From: Echiichthys vipera
Lineage: Eukaryota; Chordata; Actinopteri; Perciformes; Trachinidae
Reading direction: 5' to 3'
Assembly: GCA_963691815.1 (NCBI GenBank)
Contig: OY829653.1
Coordinates: forward strand, 4,427,301-4,491,300
Length of the DNA stretch: 64,000 nucleotides
The notes under the pieces were generated by a model. The model had not been told where the DNA came from, made no database searches, and worked only from the letters and a program-made list of their open reading frames with translations. Position numbers and translations under genes: made by a program. This document shows positions 1-9,990 of the stretch, piece by piece (position 1 is the stretch's first letter; the number at the start of each line of letters is the position of its first letter).

Positions 1-94
1 AAATTGATAAAAGTGAAGAGAAAATAGTGTAAAATAAGCGTGTAGAGAAATAAACTGAGGCCTGACGAGGCTGAAGTCTCAGAGCAGCTGGGGA
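1..94. repeat. Direct duplication flanking a SINE (left copy; right copy 388-482)
   Basis: Bases 1-94 and 388-482 are near-identical direct copies of a roughly 95-bp sequence. Both run from an AAATTGATAAAAGT start to an AGAGCAGCTGGGGA end, with a few substitutions. A tRNA-derived SINE lies between them. The pair is far longer than a target-site duplication, so a local tandem duplication followed or accompanied by SINE insertion is the simplest reading. No coding potential is seen. Confidence 0.75.
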
Positions 95-164
95 TAGAAG
101 AAGAAGAATTACTTTATTTATCCCGCAAAGGGAAATTCAATTATTCACTCTATTATTATACATG

Positions 165-203
<39 letters not shown>

Positions 204-360
204 CCCGAAATACACAGATACACAAACCGGACCTATAAACATGCAATTAATGGGGAGATGTCAGAGCGAGGGGGCTGCCAATGGACCTACAGCCTGAGCA
301 GTTGGGGGTTCGGTGCCTTGCTCAAGCCGAGTCACCTGTGGACTGAGCTACTGCCGCCCC
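95..360 (-). mobile_element. tRNA-derived SINE (family A), minus strand, with internal CA repeat
   Basis: On the minus strand this starts with a tRNA-like head (GGGGCGGCAGTAGCTCAGTC, A-box-like). It continues through a body shared with copies at 2501-2810, 18259-18441, 20671-20977 and 59581-60003, and ends in a GAAGAAGAA-type tail. A CA run at about 162-200 sits at the same internal position as in the other copies. The family name is not known to me; a SINE call rests on the head, shared ends and copy number. Confidence 0.8.
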
Positions 361-526
361 TCAAGGATAAGGATAATTGGTTTTGATAAATTGATAAAAG
401 TAAAGAAGAAAATAGTGTTAAATAAGCGTGTAGAGAAATAAACTGAGGCCTGACGAGGCTAAAGTCTCAGAGCAGCTGGGGATGTTCTGTACAGTGTGGG
501 CAGATAATATAAAAATCTCTTCATCA

Positions 527-868
527 TCTTCATCTTCAACCGCTTATCCCGGGGTCGGGGTCACGGGGGGCTGGAGCGGATCCCAGCTGACATTGGGCGT
601 GAGGCGGGGTCCACCCTGGACAGGACGCCAGTCTATCACAGGACACATAGAGACAAACAGAGACAGACAACCATTCACACCTACGGGTGATTTTAGAGTC
701 ATCAATGAACCGAACACCTGCACGTGTTTGGACTGTGGGAGGAAACCGGAGAACCCGGAGAAAACCCACGCAGACACGGGGAGAAGATGCTCCACACAGA
801 AGGGCCCCAGCCGGATTGCGAACCTGGAACCTTCTCGCTGTGAGGCGACAGTGCTAACCACTAAGTAG
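527..868. mobile_element. 3'-end fragment of a dispersed fish retroelement (L2/CR1-like tail family)
   Basis: It shares about 330 bp with four other places in the window (24906-25255 and 33860-34192 in this orientation; 6838-7070 and 33289-33582 inverted). Hallmarks are TCTTCAACCGCTTATCCC at one end and GACTGTGGGAGGAAACCGGA inside. Long open frames across it are not conserved between copies, so they are treated as chance. Assignment to an L2/CR1-type 3' end is from memory of teleost repeats. Confidence 0.7.
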
Positions 869-1394
869 CAAATGCCAAAATGTCAAATGTTGCTCAGTCA
901 ATCTCCTGAAGGAACAGTGTACAGTAACAGTATGTAATGCAGTATTTATGCAATGGAACTCAGTAACTGTGAACTTAAGAGATGAATCTCAGCAGTCGGG
1001 TGTTAAAGAACAAGTCTGGTGATAATCTCTATTCCTCTGATTGTCTCCTCTGTGTTTTAAGAGCTCCATTCTTGTCCTTTAAAAACACATCAATGAGCAA
1101 CACCGTTACACTGAGCGACATGTTCCTTCAATACGGAGAACACAGACTCTGTAATTAATTTTGAGTCAATGCCACAAACAGCGTCCTGCTGACGCCGATA
1201 CACCCTGCTTGAGTAATGTTGGCTAATTATTATTACAGTGACCGTTAAAAGATTTACGTCTTCAGTGGGAATGAGTGAGCTTGAGGCTGGGAGCCAATGA
1301 CAGCAAAGTAAAAATGTTATCCTGGCGAAGCAGAAGACGACCAGACCCATGACATCATGTGTGACTTTAATTTCCCAAAGGGAGTTTTCCCCAA
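869..1394. other. Unassigned intergenic sequence
   Basis: I see no gene, RNA or clear repeat structure here. An 86-codon minus-strand frame at 1090-1350 has no recognisable motif or splice context. Confidence 0.5.
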
Positions 1395-2045
1395 AGCAGT
1401 TTCAGTCACAAGCAACTGGACTTGCAATTTGAAGAAGTTTCACCTCTCATCCAAGAGGCTTCATCAGTTCATGAACGCATCTGACCAGGCTGGAACTGGA
1501 CCAGGACCAGGCTGGGACTGGACCAGGACCAGGCTGGAACTCGACCAGGACCAGGACCAGGCTGAGACTGGCCAACGACCGTCGTATTATCTCCAATTTA
1601 CAATGCTGCCCTTTCATCCCTTCAGGAGATTCAACAATCGAACCTCAAAGAACAACTGTTCACAAATGGCCTCCTGTGACTCCAACGACTGTCGTCAAGA
1701 CTCAATAGAGCACTAACCAAGTCCAGACCTACTTCCACCAACGACTGCCACTCTAACGACGGATGTTGACACTTGGAGCACAAATACCTGGATCTACACA
1801 CCAGTTAGCTGGTCCAGTGCCAGCCTGGTCCTGGTCCAGTCCCAGCCTGGTCCTCGTCCTGGTCCTGGTCCTGGTCCTGGTCCTGGTCCAGTCCCAGCCT
1901 GGTCAGATGCGTACATGAACTGATGAAGCCTCTTGGATGAGAGGTGAAACGTCTTCCTAGACAAATAACCAAGTCCAGTTGTTTTTGACTGAAATTGCTT
2001 TGAGGATAACGACGACCTGGACACATGAGAACATTCACAGGCATA
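1395..2045. mobile_element. Inverted-repeat repeat element with CCTGGT minisatellites and hammerhead-like arms
   Basis: The left arm (about 1395-1500) and right arm (about 1890-2015) are inverted copies that include TTCAGTC/GACTGAA termini and a CACCTCTCATCCAAGAGGCT block. Inside, GGACCAGGACCAGG arrays (1498-1563) and their complement (1811-1897) also face each other. A second copy lies at 15293-15895. No intact ORF was found. Each good arm holds CTGATGA, a 5-bp stem hairpin and GAAAC (1437-1467 minus; 1920-1950 plus), which resembles a hammerhead ribozyme core. Penelope-like elements are known to carry hammerheads, but I cannot prove that this is one. Confidence 0.7.
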
Positions 2046-2500
2046 GGGAGTTTGTTGTTTGTATTTTATGTATATAGGAATAAATGTAATATTTAGAATC
2101 TGCCATTTTAAGGCTTTTGTTGTGCACTGAGATTAAAGCACAGACTGTACAGTATACCATAAAGATGGATGCTCGATATCTTGATCGCCCTCTAGTGGCC
2201 GACTGCAGTAGCTCATGCATCGTGCTCCCTCCGTGTTAGGGGCTGGGACACGGGCCAACCAAAAAACTAAAACACATTTTTCCCAAAGATGGTTTCGTTC
2301 ACGTGTTTGTTTTTCTTTTACGATTGGAGTTATTTGATGCTATAAAACATCATAATTGACAGCTGTGAACGACTTTCTCTCGACCGTGCGGATGCATGGA
2401 GGGGACTTTCATGATGTGACTCAACCGCCACACCCCCACGACTCTGGATGCAAAATTACAAAAATGGCGGCGCCCACATCTGGTATCTCATGACTTAACT
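2046..2500. other. Unassigned intergenic sequence
   Basis: AT-rich to mixed sequence with no supported gene or repeat boundaries. Confidence 0.45.
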
Positions 2501-2810
2501 GGGGCAGCAGTAGCTCAGTCCATAACTGACTCTGGCTGGTTCGAGTCCATGTGTGGACCATGAATGGAGTTCGGACTGGTGGCTGGAGAGGTGCCAGTTC
2601 ATCTCTTGGGCACTGCAGAGGTGCTGTTGAGCAAGGCAACAAACCTCAAACTGCTCGGGGCGCTGGTCCATTGGCAGCCCCCTCGCTCTGACATCTCTCC
2701 ATTATTGCATGTATATAGGTCCTGTTTGTGCATGTGTGTGTATTTCGGGCCTGTGTGTGTGTAACATGAATAATAACAGAGGATTAATAAAAGTAATTCT
2801 TCTTCTTCTT
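2501..2810 (+). mobile_element. Full-length tRNA-derived SINE (family A), plus strand
   Basis: This is the clearest copy of family A. It has a GGGGCAGCAG start, an A-box-like TAGCTCAGTC at 2511-2520 and a perfect B-box GGTTCGAGTCC at 2538-2548, both within a tRNA-like head. The body follows, then a short GT run near 2730-2762 (complement of the CA run in minus copies), and a TTCTTCTTCTT tail. Those boxes are RNA polymerase III internal promoter elements. It is not a functional tRNA gene, because no cloverleaf 3' half follows. Confidence 0.85.
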
Positions 2811-4152
2811 AAAACAACTTTGTGGAACTTTCATTTCGTGCTGTTTCCGGCAGCCCCCTGTGGACGAACGCGGTAGTGTCGTCTTGTGTCGTAAAAATCT
2901 TGATCTGACTCACGTCCATTTGTTTCGGATGTGTCTGAAAGAAAGCTGCGACTTTCTTTTTTAAACACAGCTGTTTGCAGGATGCACAGCGTTGAGATAA
3001 CGTATCTATTTGCGGCTATGTACCATAAACAACTGTAACACGACGACGGCTGGAGGTGAACCGGAGGAGGCATTCATGAGTCATTCGCTTACGGCAACTT
3101 AAAAGAACCGGTCCTCTCATCAGTGTCCGGTCTGCGTGCCGTAAATGATTTCTCCTTTATATTTGACATTTATAGTTAGATTACAGAATCAACGCGCGTG
3201 CTTCTAAAGCCTCTGAAGTCACCGCGCACTTCTGCTGCTTGGTCGTTTACTGAAAAAGTACTTTAACTGACTAAAAACACAAAGTCCTCCCTCTAATGGA
3301 AGTGAACGCAGGTGACTACACCCTTCACATTGTGCTGACAGCTATGCTACAGCTACGTTATCACTCATGTTACGTCCACGTGCCGCTTGGCCCCGCCCCC
3401 TCCGGTGTCCTGACGCAGCAAATAGTTTCCTCTGAATTTTGCAGGAACTCAGCCCCCGGGGGACAAACACCAACTACATACAAACATCCAATCCTCTCCA
3501 TAATAGTCTTGTTTGCTTATGTAGGTCACATCAGTATTGAATTGAGGCTGTTTCATGAGAACGTTAACAACCCTTTTTTTTGAAGGGCCTTTAAATATTA
3601 AATCTCTGTCCAGCTCTTAAAATACTTGTGGTGACTGAAAGGTCTCGCTGACCTGCCAAGAGTGAGTCATTCCTGAGGAGCCTGAACTCCGGCCAGGCGG
3701 ATGAATCTGGTAAATAAATACACCCTCGCCCTTTACAAGCGTCTGTAGTGGGCCTACACATGGTTTATAATCTGATACATGTTCAGCTCTCCGATCCTTT
3801 TAATAATCTTCTACTGAAAATGTTTAAAAGAACATAATATATGCTGTTTTTGTCCAGAAACAGAAAGAGCAAAGCTGATAGTTCACTCATCTCAAGAACG
3901 CAGCTGGTTTCGTGCACGTGCGAAGACAAACGTGAAACGTGAAATTCCTCCCTCTGCTCAGCTCGAGTGCAAACGTCACTCAGTTATATTTGCATCCCGT
4001 CAGTCATTCACATTTTATGTAGGCTACACACACACACGAGCCCGTGAGGCGTACAGTAGCCCAGAGAGTGCGTGACTCAGGGTGAAGCATGAAACTTTAT
4101 CAGTAAACGACGGACAATAAACGACCAGGACGCAGTGTTCCAACCTCTAAGT
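2811..4152. other. Unassigned intergenic sequence
   Basis: No gene, promoter or repeat is supported. Open frames at 2831-3073 (minus) and 3296-3583 (plus) carry no recognisable domain and have no clear splice partners. Confidence 0.45.
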
Positions 4153-5143
4153 CAGGGGTGGGCAATGCCGGTCCTGGAGGGCCACTGTCCTGCATGTTTT
4201 AGGTTACTCTCTGCTCTAACACACCTGAGTCTGATGATTTGCTCGTTATGAAGCAGCTGATGCTTGTCACAGTTTGATCATTGTTAGACTCAGGTGTGTT
4301 AGACTCAGGTGTGTTAGGGTAGGGAGAAACCTAACACATGCAGGACAGTGGCTCTCCAGGACCAGTGTTGTGCCGTATTCAGTACCCCTGCCGTGAAACG
4401 CACCCCCTCGCATTAGAGGTGATATTCTGCATCTGAAGGCTGTTGTTTCCACCTGTAGGAGTAGTTTATATACAGGTAACCCACGGTAACAGTCCCACCA
4501 TTGGTTACTTACAGTCTTTAAACTATTTTAAAGAGTTTAAAATCACAAACTTGGATAATAGTGAACACAAAACAACACCTTTTGTCTGTTCCGTGGAAAT
4601 AAACTGCAGCCATAATCACAAAATGAGTTAAATGGATCTTTGGAGCAAGTTGAATGTATTTGACTCATTTCATCATCTCATCTCATCTTCAGCCTCTTAT
4701 CCGGGGTCGGGTCGCAGGGGCAGCAGCTTTAGCAGGGGACCCCAAACTTCCCTTTCCCGGGCCACATTAACCAGCTCTAACTGGGGGATCCTGAGGCGTT
4801 CCCAGGCCAGTGTGGAGATCTAATCTCTCCACCTGGTCCTGGGTCTTCCCCGAAGCCTCCTCCCATCGTATTTGACTCAGCGTTTCCTAAATATAATCCC
4901 AGCTTTTCTTGCAATCCATAGGTACAAAAGTGTGTGCTTTTAATGTGGTTACCTGTAAATTACCTGTTTAAAGACTGTAAGTAACCAATGCTGCGACTGT
5001 TACCGTGGGTTACCGGTATATAAACAACTCCTACAGGTGGAAACAACAGCCTTCTGATCCAGAACATCACCTCTAATGAGAGGGGGTGCGTTTCACGGCA
5101 GGGGTGCTGAACACGGCACAACACCAGAATTGCCCACCCCTTC
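4153..5143. mobile_element. Composite fold-back DNA transposon (hAT-like MITE) interrupted by a LINE tail
   Basis: Outer ends read AGGGGTGGGCAAT (about 4154) and the inverted ATTGCCCACCCCT (about 5127-5139). Two inner palindromes are visible. One is compact (4165-4205 against 4328-4365). The other is long: 4366-4530 faces 4960-5115 with few mismatches, including the TTTCACGGCAGGGGT and TTGGTTACTTACAGTCTTTA blocks. A LINE fragment at 4664-4868 splits the second palindrome. AGGGGTGGGCAAT-like ends are common in teleost hAT MITEs (from memory). It should fold into a long hairpin. Confidence 0.7.
4664..4868 (-). mobile_element. 5'-truncated non-LTR retrotransposon tail (family R), minus strand
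   Basis: It begins with the CATCTCATCTCATCTTC 3'-terminal repeat and continues into a block shared with copies at 6000, 22003, 35238, 52268, 62871 and 63806. The shared block includes the AACTGGGGGATCCTGAGGCG core. The longer copies encode the C-terminal end of a reverse transcriptase reading frame on the strand opposite to the tail as printed. It sits inside the fold-back element 4153-5143, so it inserted later. Confidence 0.8.
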
Positions 5144-5999
5144 TCTAAGTATATTAAAACACACCGGCTACAATTCCTGTGGTGAGTTTTCTTTTGATAA
5201 TACTCTGATCACAGCGTGTTGTTGTGATCCAGTGCACAGATCACAGTGACAGGTCACGTTTCCAGCTTCATGTGTCCACGTTTTAAATATAAAGTATAAA
5301 AAAAAAAACATTTTTCCAGATCTGAGCCTTCATGGCCGTGTTAATTATCTATTTTAATACGTCAACATATGTTGTTTTTCTCTCTTTTAGTAAAACAAAT
5401 GTTTGAGGGGAACACAGATGTGTAGAAGTAATAAATGTGTCCAATTTGAGCCAACGATCTAACCCATCATATAACAAGATTACAGCCACTGTAGTGCTTA
5501 CAGCCTAATGCTAACATTAGCATGCTAACATCTCATGCTGAGCAGATCACAGTCACGTTTCTTATCACGTTCGACATCTTAGTTTAGCCTTTAAGCAGCT
5601 AACATCTGCTATTAGGCACTAAACCTAAAGTAGCGCTGAGGCAGGTGTCTCACAGGTGTGTGGGAGTGTGTGTGTGTGTGTGTGTGTGTGTCCTTCCTGC
5701 CACATGCCATCACACTGTACAATTACAGTTCAACTGTTCAGAGCAATAAAATCAGATGCACCACCATGGCAACCCCATGTGTTTTCTCACAATCTGTCCA
5801 CTGCACCTTAGATTATTGTATGTTTACATTTGCGCTACAGTTAGTCCGCTTATTTATACATTTTATTTTTAGGTATCTTGTATATTGTATTTCTATATTT
5901 TTGCTTTGATGTGTTTGTGTGTAATGCTGCTGTTACACTGCAATTCCCCAGCTCGGGATCAATAAAGTATTTCTATTCTATTCTATAGTTTGTCTGCCT
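5144..5999. other. Unassigned intergenic sequence with GT microsatellite and retroelement-like tail
   Basis: A GT run lies at about 5666-5690. The sequence ends with a CGGGATCAATAAAGTA stretch followed by TTCTA repeats (about 5950-5985), which resembles the short tandem tail of fish non-LTR elements. No gene is seen. Confidence 0.5.
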
Positions 6000-6142
6000 G
6001 AAAGACCCAGGACCAGGTGGAGAGATTAGATCTCCACACTGGCCTGGGAACGCCTCAGGATCCCCCAGTTAGAGCTGGTTAATGTGGCCCGGGAAAGGGA
6101 AGTTTGGGGTCCCCTGCTAAAGCTGCTGCCCCCGCGACCTGA
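6000..6142 (+). mobile_element. LINE tail fragment (family R), plus strand
   Basis: It matches the terminal 140 bp of family R in the sense orientation, from AAAGACCCAGGACCAGGTGG to GCCCCCGCGACCTGA. It is strongly 5'-truncated and has no coding capacity. Confidence 0.8.
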
Positions 6143-6837
6143 GTTTGTCAGTCTCACACCCAACACGTCAAAAACAGACGCCTGGTCAGGGGCCTTTGGC
6201 GTTAGTTAAGGACTAAAAAGGTCTCCTTACACGTACAAACCCGACGCAGGGGGCTTTCAACTCATTCAAATGTGAGCCGTGTTGGGTGTGAGACTGTGTT
6301 GAAATAACATAGGGTTTATTTTATTTTATTTTTTTTACAAAGGACACAGTCTTTCAAAGGGAACTCCTGTTATCTTTGAGTTCGAGGTGATTGTGGAACT
6401 AAAACATACGTCACATCCTTCGTCTATGACCCAGTGCCTCTCCCTGCAGGTGGCTAATCTTGAGTTGACCCACGCTCTCCGTATGCTAACCTTGGATTAG
6501 CAGAGGAAAATAGTGTCGGTGGACATTGATTTGCTTTCACATAATAGTGGCTCCCCGTTTGCTTGATATGTGCTGAGAAATTAGCCAACAATATTTTTTA
6601 TGACCGGTAATAATAGTAATAAAATGTAAACTAGATAAAAACATTTATAAGCTGCGACATCAAATGTGTTTTGCTGCTCCAGACACATTTGAATTGGTGG
6701 AAGAGGCAAAATAGCTCTTTTGATAGTAAATGTTTCAGACCCCTGCCCTAGACAGACTCCCAGAGCGTTTGAACCGCAATGATACAGTTACTGCTATTAA
6801 TGCTATTAATATGAGCACTGGGACGCACAATATCACA
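6143..6837. other. Repeat-derived intergenic sequence
   Basis: A block at 6330-6400 resembles one at 18190-18250 (AAAGGGAACTCCTGTT against GAAGGGAACACCTGTT). The end at 6728-6750 reads CAGACCCCTGCC, the complement of the CAGGGGTCTGCAACC start at 18085. Both suggest one hAT-type MITE family. Boundaries are unclear and no gene is seen. Confidence 0.4.
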
Positions 6838-7070
6838 CACATGTTCTCCTCGTGTCTGCGTGGGTTTTCTCCAGGTTCTCCGGTTTCCTCCCACAGTCCA
6901 AAGACGTGCAGGTGTTGGGTTCATTGATGACTCTAAATCACCCGTAGGTGTGAATGGTTGTCTGTCTCTGTTCGTCTCTATGTGTCCTGTGATAGACTGG
7001 CGTCCTGTCCAGGGTGGACCCCGCCTCACGCCCGATGTCAGCTGGGATCAGCTCCAGCCCCGGCTGCTAT
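6838..7070. mobile_element. Dispersed fish retroelement tail (same family as 527-868), inverted
   Basis: The reverse complement matches 527-868, including TCCGGTTTCCTCCCACAGTC. Two overlapping open frames here are shadows of the repeat. Confidence 0.7.
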
Positions 7071-7544
7071 TGGCTGCTACAATAAAAAAACAGAATGTGA
7101 CAGACAGTCAGTGTCCAACCCGTCAAAAAAAACAACCAATTAAAATATTAATTCACACTAAATGTATTTTTTTTAATGGAAAAGCAATACTTTCATGCTG
7201 TACCCCTCAATACTTGTTTTTAAATAAAGCTTTTAATAAAGATTCTATGTAATCAACCTTTAAACAAGCTTTCAAATTTCAGAAAACTGCTAATACAAAA
7301 AAGAATTGTGTCATAGCCCTGTTCATCCCTACTCTGCTCTCCCTACAGAAGCCACCTTCAGTTGATCTGACATTTATAGTTACATTACAGATCCCAGTCC
7401 CATGTGAGGGCTTCCTCCACCTCTGAAGTCAATACGTAAAGTTGTTCACTGTAAAAACCAGTGACTTGTTTTTTTATCGAACTATTAAAATAAATGTTTG
7501 TACAGCTGGAGTTTGCAAAGAAAATCATTTAATTTGAATTTTTG
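7071..7544. other. AT-rich intergenic sequence
   Basis: No gene or clear repeat was found. Confidence 0.4.
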
Positions 7545-8290
7545 AATTGTCTTTATTGTCATTGTACCAGTACAACGACATGTACAGCACAATCCCTTAA
7601 AATGCAACAATAATAAATCATTTCACATTAAAAGCATCAAAAAGAAGAGACTTGACCTTTAAAAGACACATTTCCCTCTGGGATTATTAGTATTAGTAGT
7701 AGTAAGTATTTCTAAAATATATAAAAAGGAAATATTATACAGACAGATATTACCCAGCATTATTAAAAGATCAAAGTTACTATTGTAAATTTAATATTAT
7801 ATACTGTTTTATATTTCTGTTTTTACACGTATATGTTATCTGTATAATATTGTTGTTGTTTGTAAAGCTGGAGTTTGCAACAAAAACAATTCCCCATGGG
7901 AGGATTAGAGTATTCCTGGTTCTGGTTCTGGATATCTCTTTTAAACCATTTCAGCAATAATATGGATGTGTTTATTATAATAATGTTGCTTTAATTGCAG
8001 AGTTGTGTGGAGAGAGATTGTGGACAAAAGCCAGCTTTTGTCTTTATTGTCATTGTACCAGTACTTAATCCTTTAAAGTGCAGAAATAATTTCACATTAA
8101 AAGCATCAAAAAGAATAAACTAGACCTAAAAAAGACAATTTCCCCCTGGGGTTATTAAAGTATTTCCCATTCAGGTTCTGGGTCTGTATGATATCTCCTT
8201 TAAACCATTTCAGCAAGAATATGGATGTGTTTATTATAATAATGTTGCTTTAATTGCAGAGTCGTGGGGAGAGAAACTGTGTCTTTGTTG
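7545..8290. repeat. Local direct duplication just upstream of nr1d2
   Basis: TCTTTATTGTCATTGTACC occurs at about 7550 and 8040. AAAAGCATCAAAAAGAA occurs in both copies. A third shared block, ATGGATGTGTTTATTATAAT, recurs at 7964 and 8221, each time followed by TTTAATTGCAGAGT. The spacing shows a partly degraded tandem duplication. Its CTTTATTGTCATTGTACCAG motif is typical of a fish retroelement tail. The right copy ends where the GC-rich nr1d2 5' region begins. Confidence 0.65.
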
Positions 8291-8494
8291 ATGAGCTGCT
8301 CCCAGTTCGGTTGGAACCAGGCGGACTCGACCGTCCACCACCGTCTGGAGGTGAGCGCACGCTGCGTGACTTCCCCCTCCCCGGTGTGTTCTGCAACGTG
8401 ACCGCCGTGTTACCATTCCTCTGTAACGGCCACGAGGCTCGGTGGCTCCGCCCTCTCCTATGTCCTGAAAGTGTGTCACTGGGTTAAAGTGGCT

Positions 8495-8821
8495 CCAGCA
8501 CCCGGGCGGAGGGCGGGGCCGACAAGTGTGTCACATGGGCGAACCCACTATACCGAGAACATTTCGTTCCTCTGACCAACAAACCTGCAGCCGCACAACA
8601 AGAGGGAGACGCTCCGGTCCAGACGCGCCCCGTGCACCCGTCCTCGAACCTGCGCGTTATTCCCACAGACACGCTCCTGATATGCGCTTCTTCGTCTTTA
8701 CGCGACGACTTTAGTTTGCGTGTTTTTTTCCTGTTTCGTGACAGCGGCAGAAGTCTTGACGCACAGTTTTAAGTTGTTGGAGATTTTTCCTCTTCTTCTT
8801 CTTCTTCCTCCTCGAACAGAG
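8495..8821 (+). promoter_or_regulatory. nr1d2: Predicted nr1d2 proximal promoter and 5' UTR
   Basis: A GC-rich, CpG-rich stretch precedes the start codon. It has overlapping GC boxes at 8504-8520 (GGGCGGAGGGCGGGGCC), no obvious TATA box, and a pyrimidine-rich TCTTCTTCTTCTTCC run at 8793-8812 just before the ATG. The exact start site cannot be read. Part of this may be an upstream intron, because the pyrimidine run ending in AACAG resembles a splice acceptor. Confidence 0.5.
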
Positions 8822-9954
8822 ATGCCTGAGGACATGGGGACAGCCAAGCCTGGTAAGAGCCCTTTAATATGTCAGGAATGCTCTGTGCACACTTTGCTGC
8901 GGTGATGGTGTTGTAATGTAATTAAATGACCTCTACAGTACAGGTCTCATTCATTCATTAATCACATATACATGGAAGTTTTTCCATTTCTGCACAATTT
9001 GGGGCCTTAAAGCATGAACGTTGGGGTTAATTTGGATACAAAAATATTAAATGGCACACTAGTAAATCATAACCCATCATCAATGTGCTAAATTTTAATT
9101 TAAAGGGACTGTAAACACACTTCAGAGCCTATTATTTCACTGCACTTTGGCTTTGTAGGGCAGTGTAGCGGGAGGGAAAACACGACATCCATTCGTGGCA
9201 TAGTTATGAAAATGATACTCAAATGTACTGTGGTTTGAGTCCCTGAATGCACCATAATGAGTGTTTTTAAATAGGTCCCTATAGGAGGGTGCAGCTTAAA
9301 TGAATGGAGTCCTGCCCATTGATGCGGTTTCCCTCGCTCTGGTGCAGAAAAATGACCCAGTTTGATGATATTAAGTTACATTGTTGCGTCTCCGAACCGG
9401 GTTCAAGGCGTACCCAGAAGACGCGTTTGATCCCGGGGGTGAGGAAGCGTCAGTGCGGCGCCACATCCCGCTACAATGTATTTACCTTTGACACAAGCAG
9501 CAGCAGTGGCGGCAGTGGTGTTTATGTTCCTCGCTCCCGCTCACATGGCCACCGTAGCCTAGCCATGTGTCCATGTGTACACGCTCTCTGGGAACACGGC
9601 TCTGATTGGTCGAGGGGCGTGTCGGCCCGCAAAGCACGCGTTCAGTCCGAGCTCTGCTGTGATTGGTCGGAGCGCAGCCCGTGACGCAAAACGTTGCATA
9701 AAGCCACGCGTCCGCACGGTGCGGCCGACGCGAGGCTGCACCGCGAGGTACACGTGAGCCAGCGGAGGGAGACAACAGTCGCTGACCTAGTTTCTTTCTT
9801 TTTTTTTGTTGCTCTCTCTCTCTCCACTCCTCCTCCTCCTCCTCCTCGCGCTGCGCTTTCACAGAAATTCATGACAGGTCCACGTGTGGGTGGGCCGTGA
9901 AAGAGAACAGTCATGGTTGGGGTTAGGTAACCATCCGCTGTGGCCTTTTTACGC

Positions 9955-9990
<36 letters not shown>

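Noticed and set aside
544..868. Overlapping 105- to 128-codon frames on both strands
   Set aside because: The same sequence recurs as a dispersed repeat in four other places with different frame breaks.
2511..2548. tRNA gene suggested by A and B boxes (also at 44741-44795)
   Set aside because: The 3' half of a cloverleaf is missing and the units are repeated with tails, so they are SINE heads.
9871..9877. Alternative start ATGACAG in nr1d2 intron 1 that would splice in phase to exon 2
   Set aside because: Phase fits, but the would-be donor GTCCAC is weak and no other support exists.
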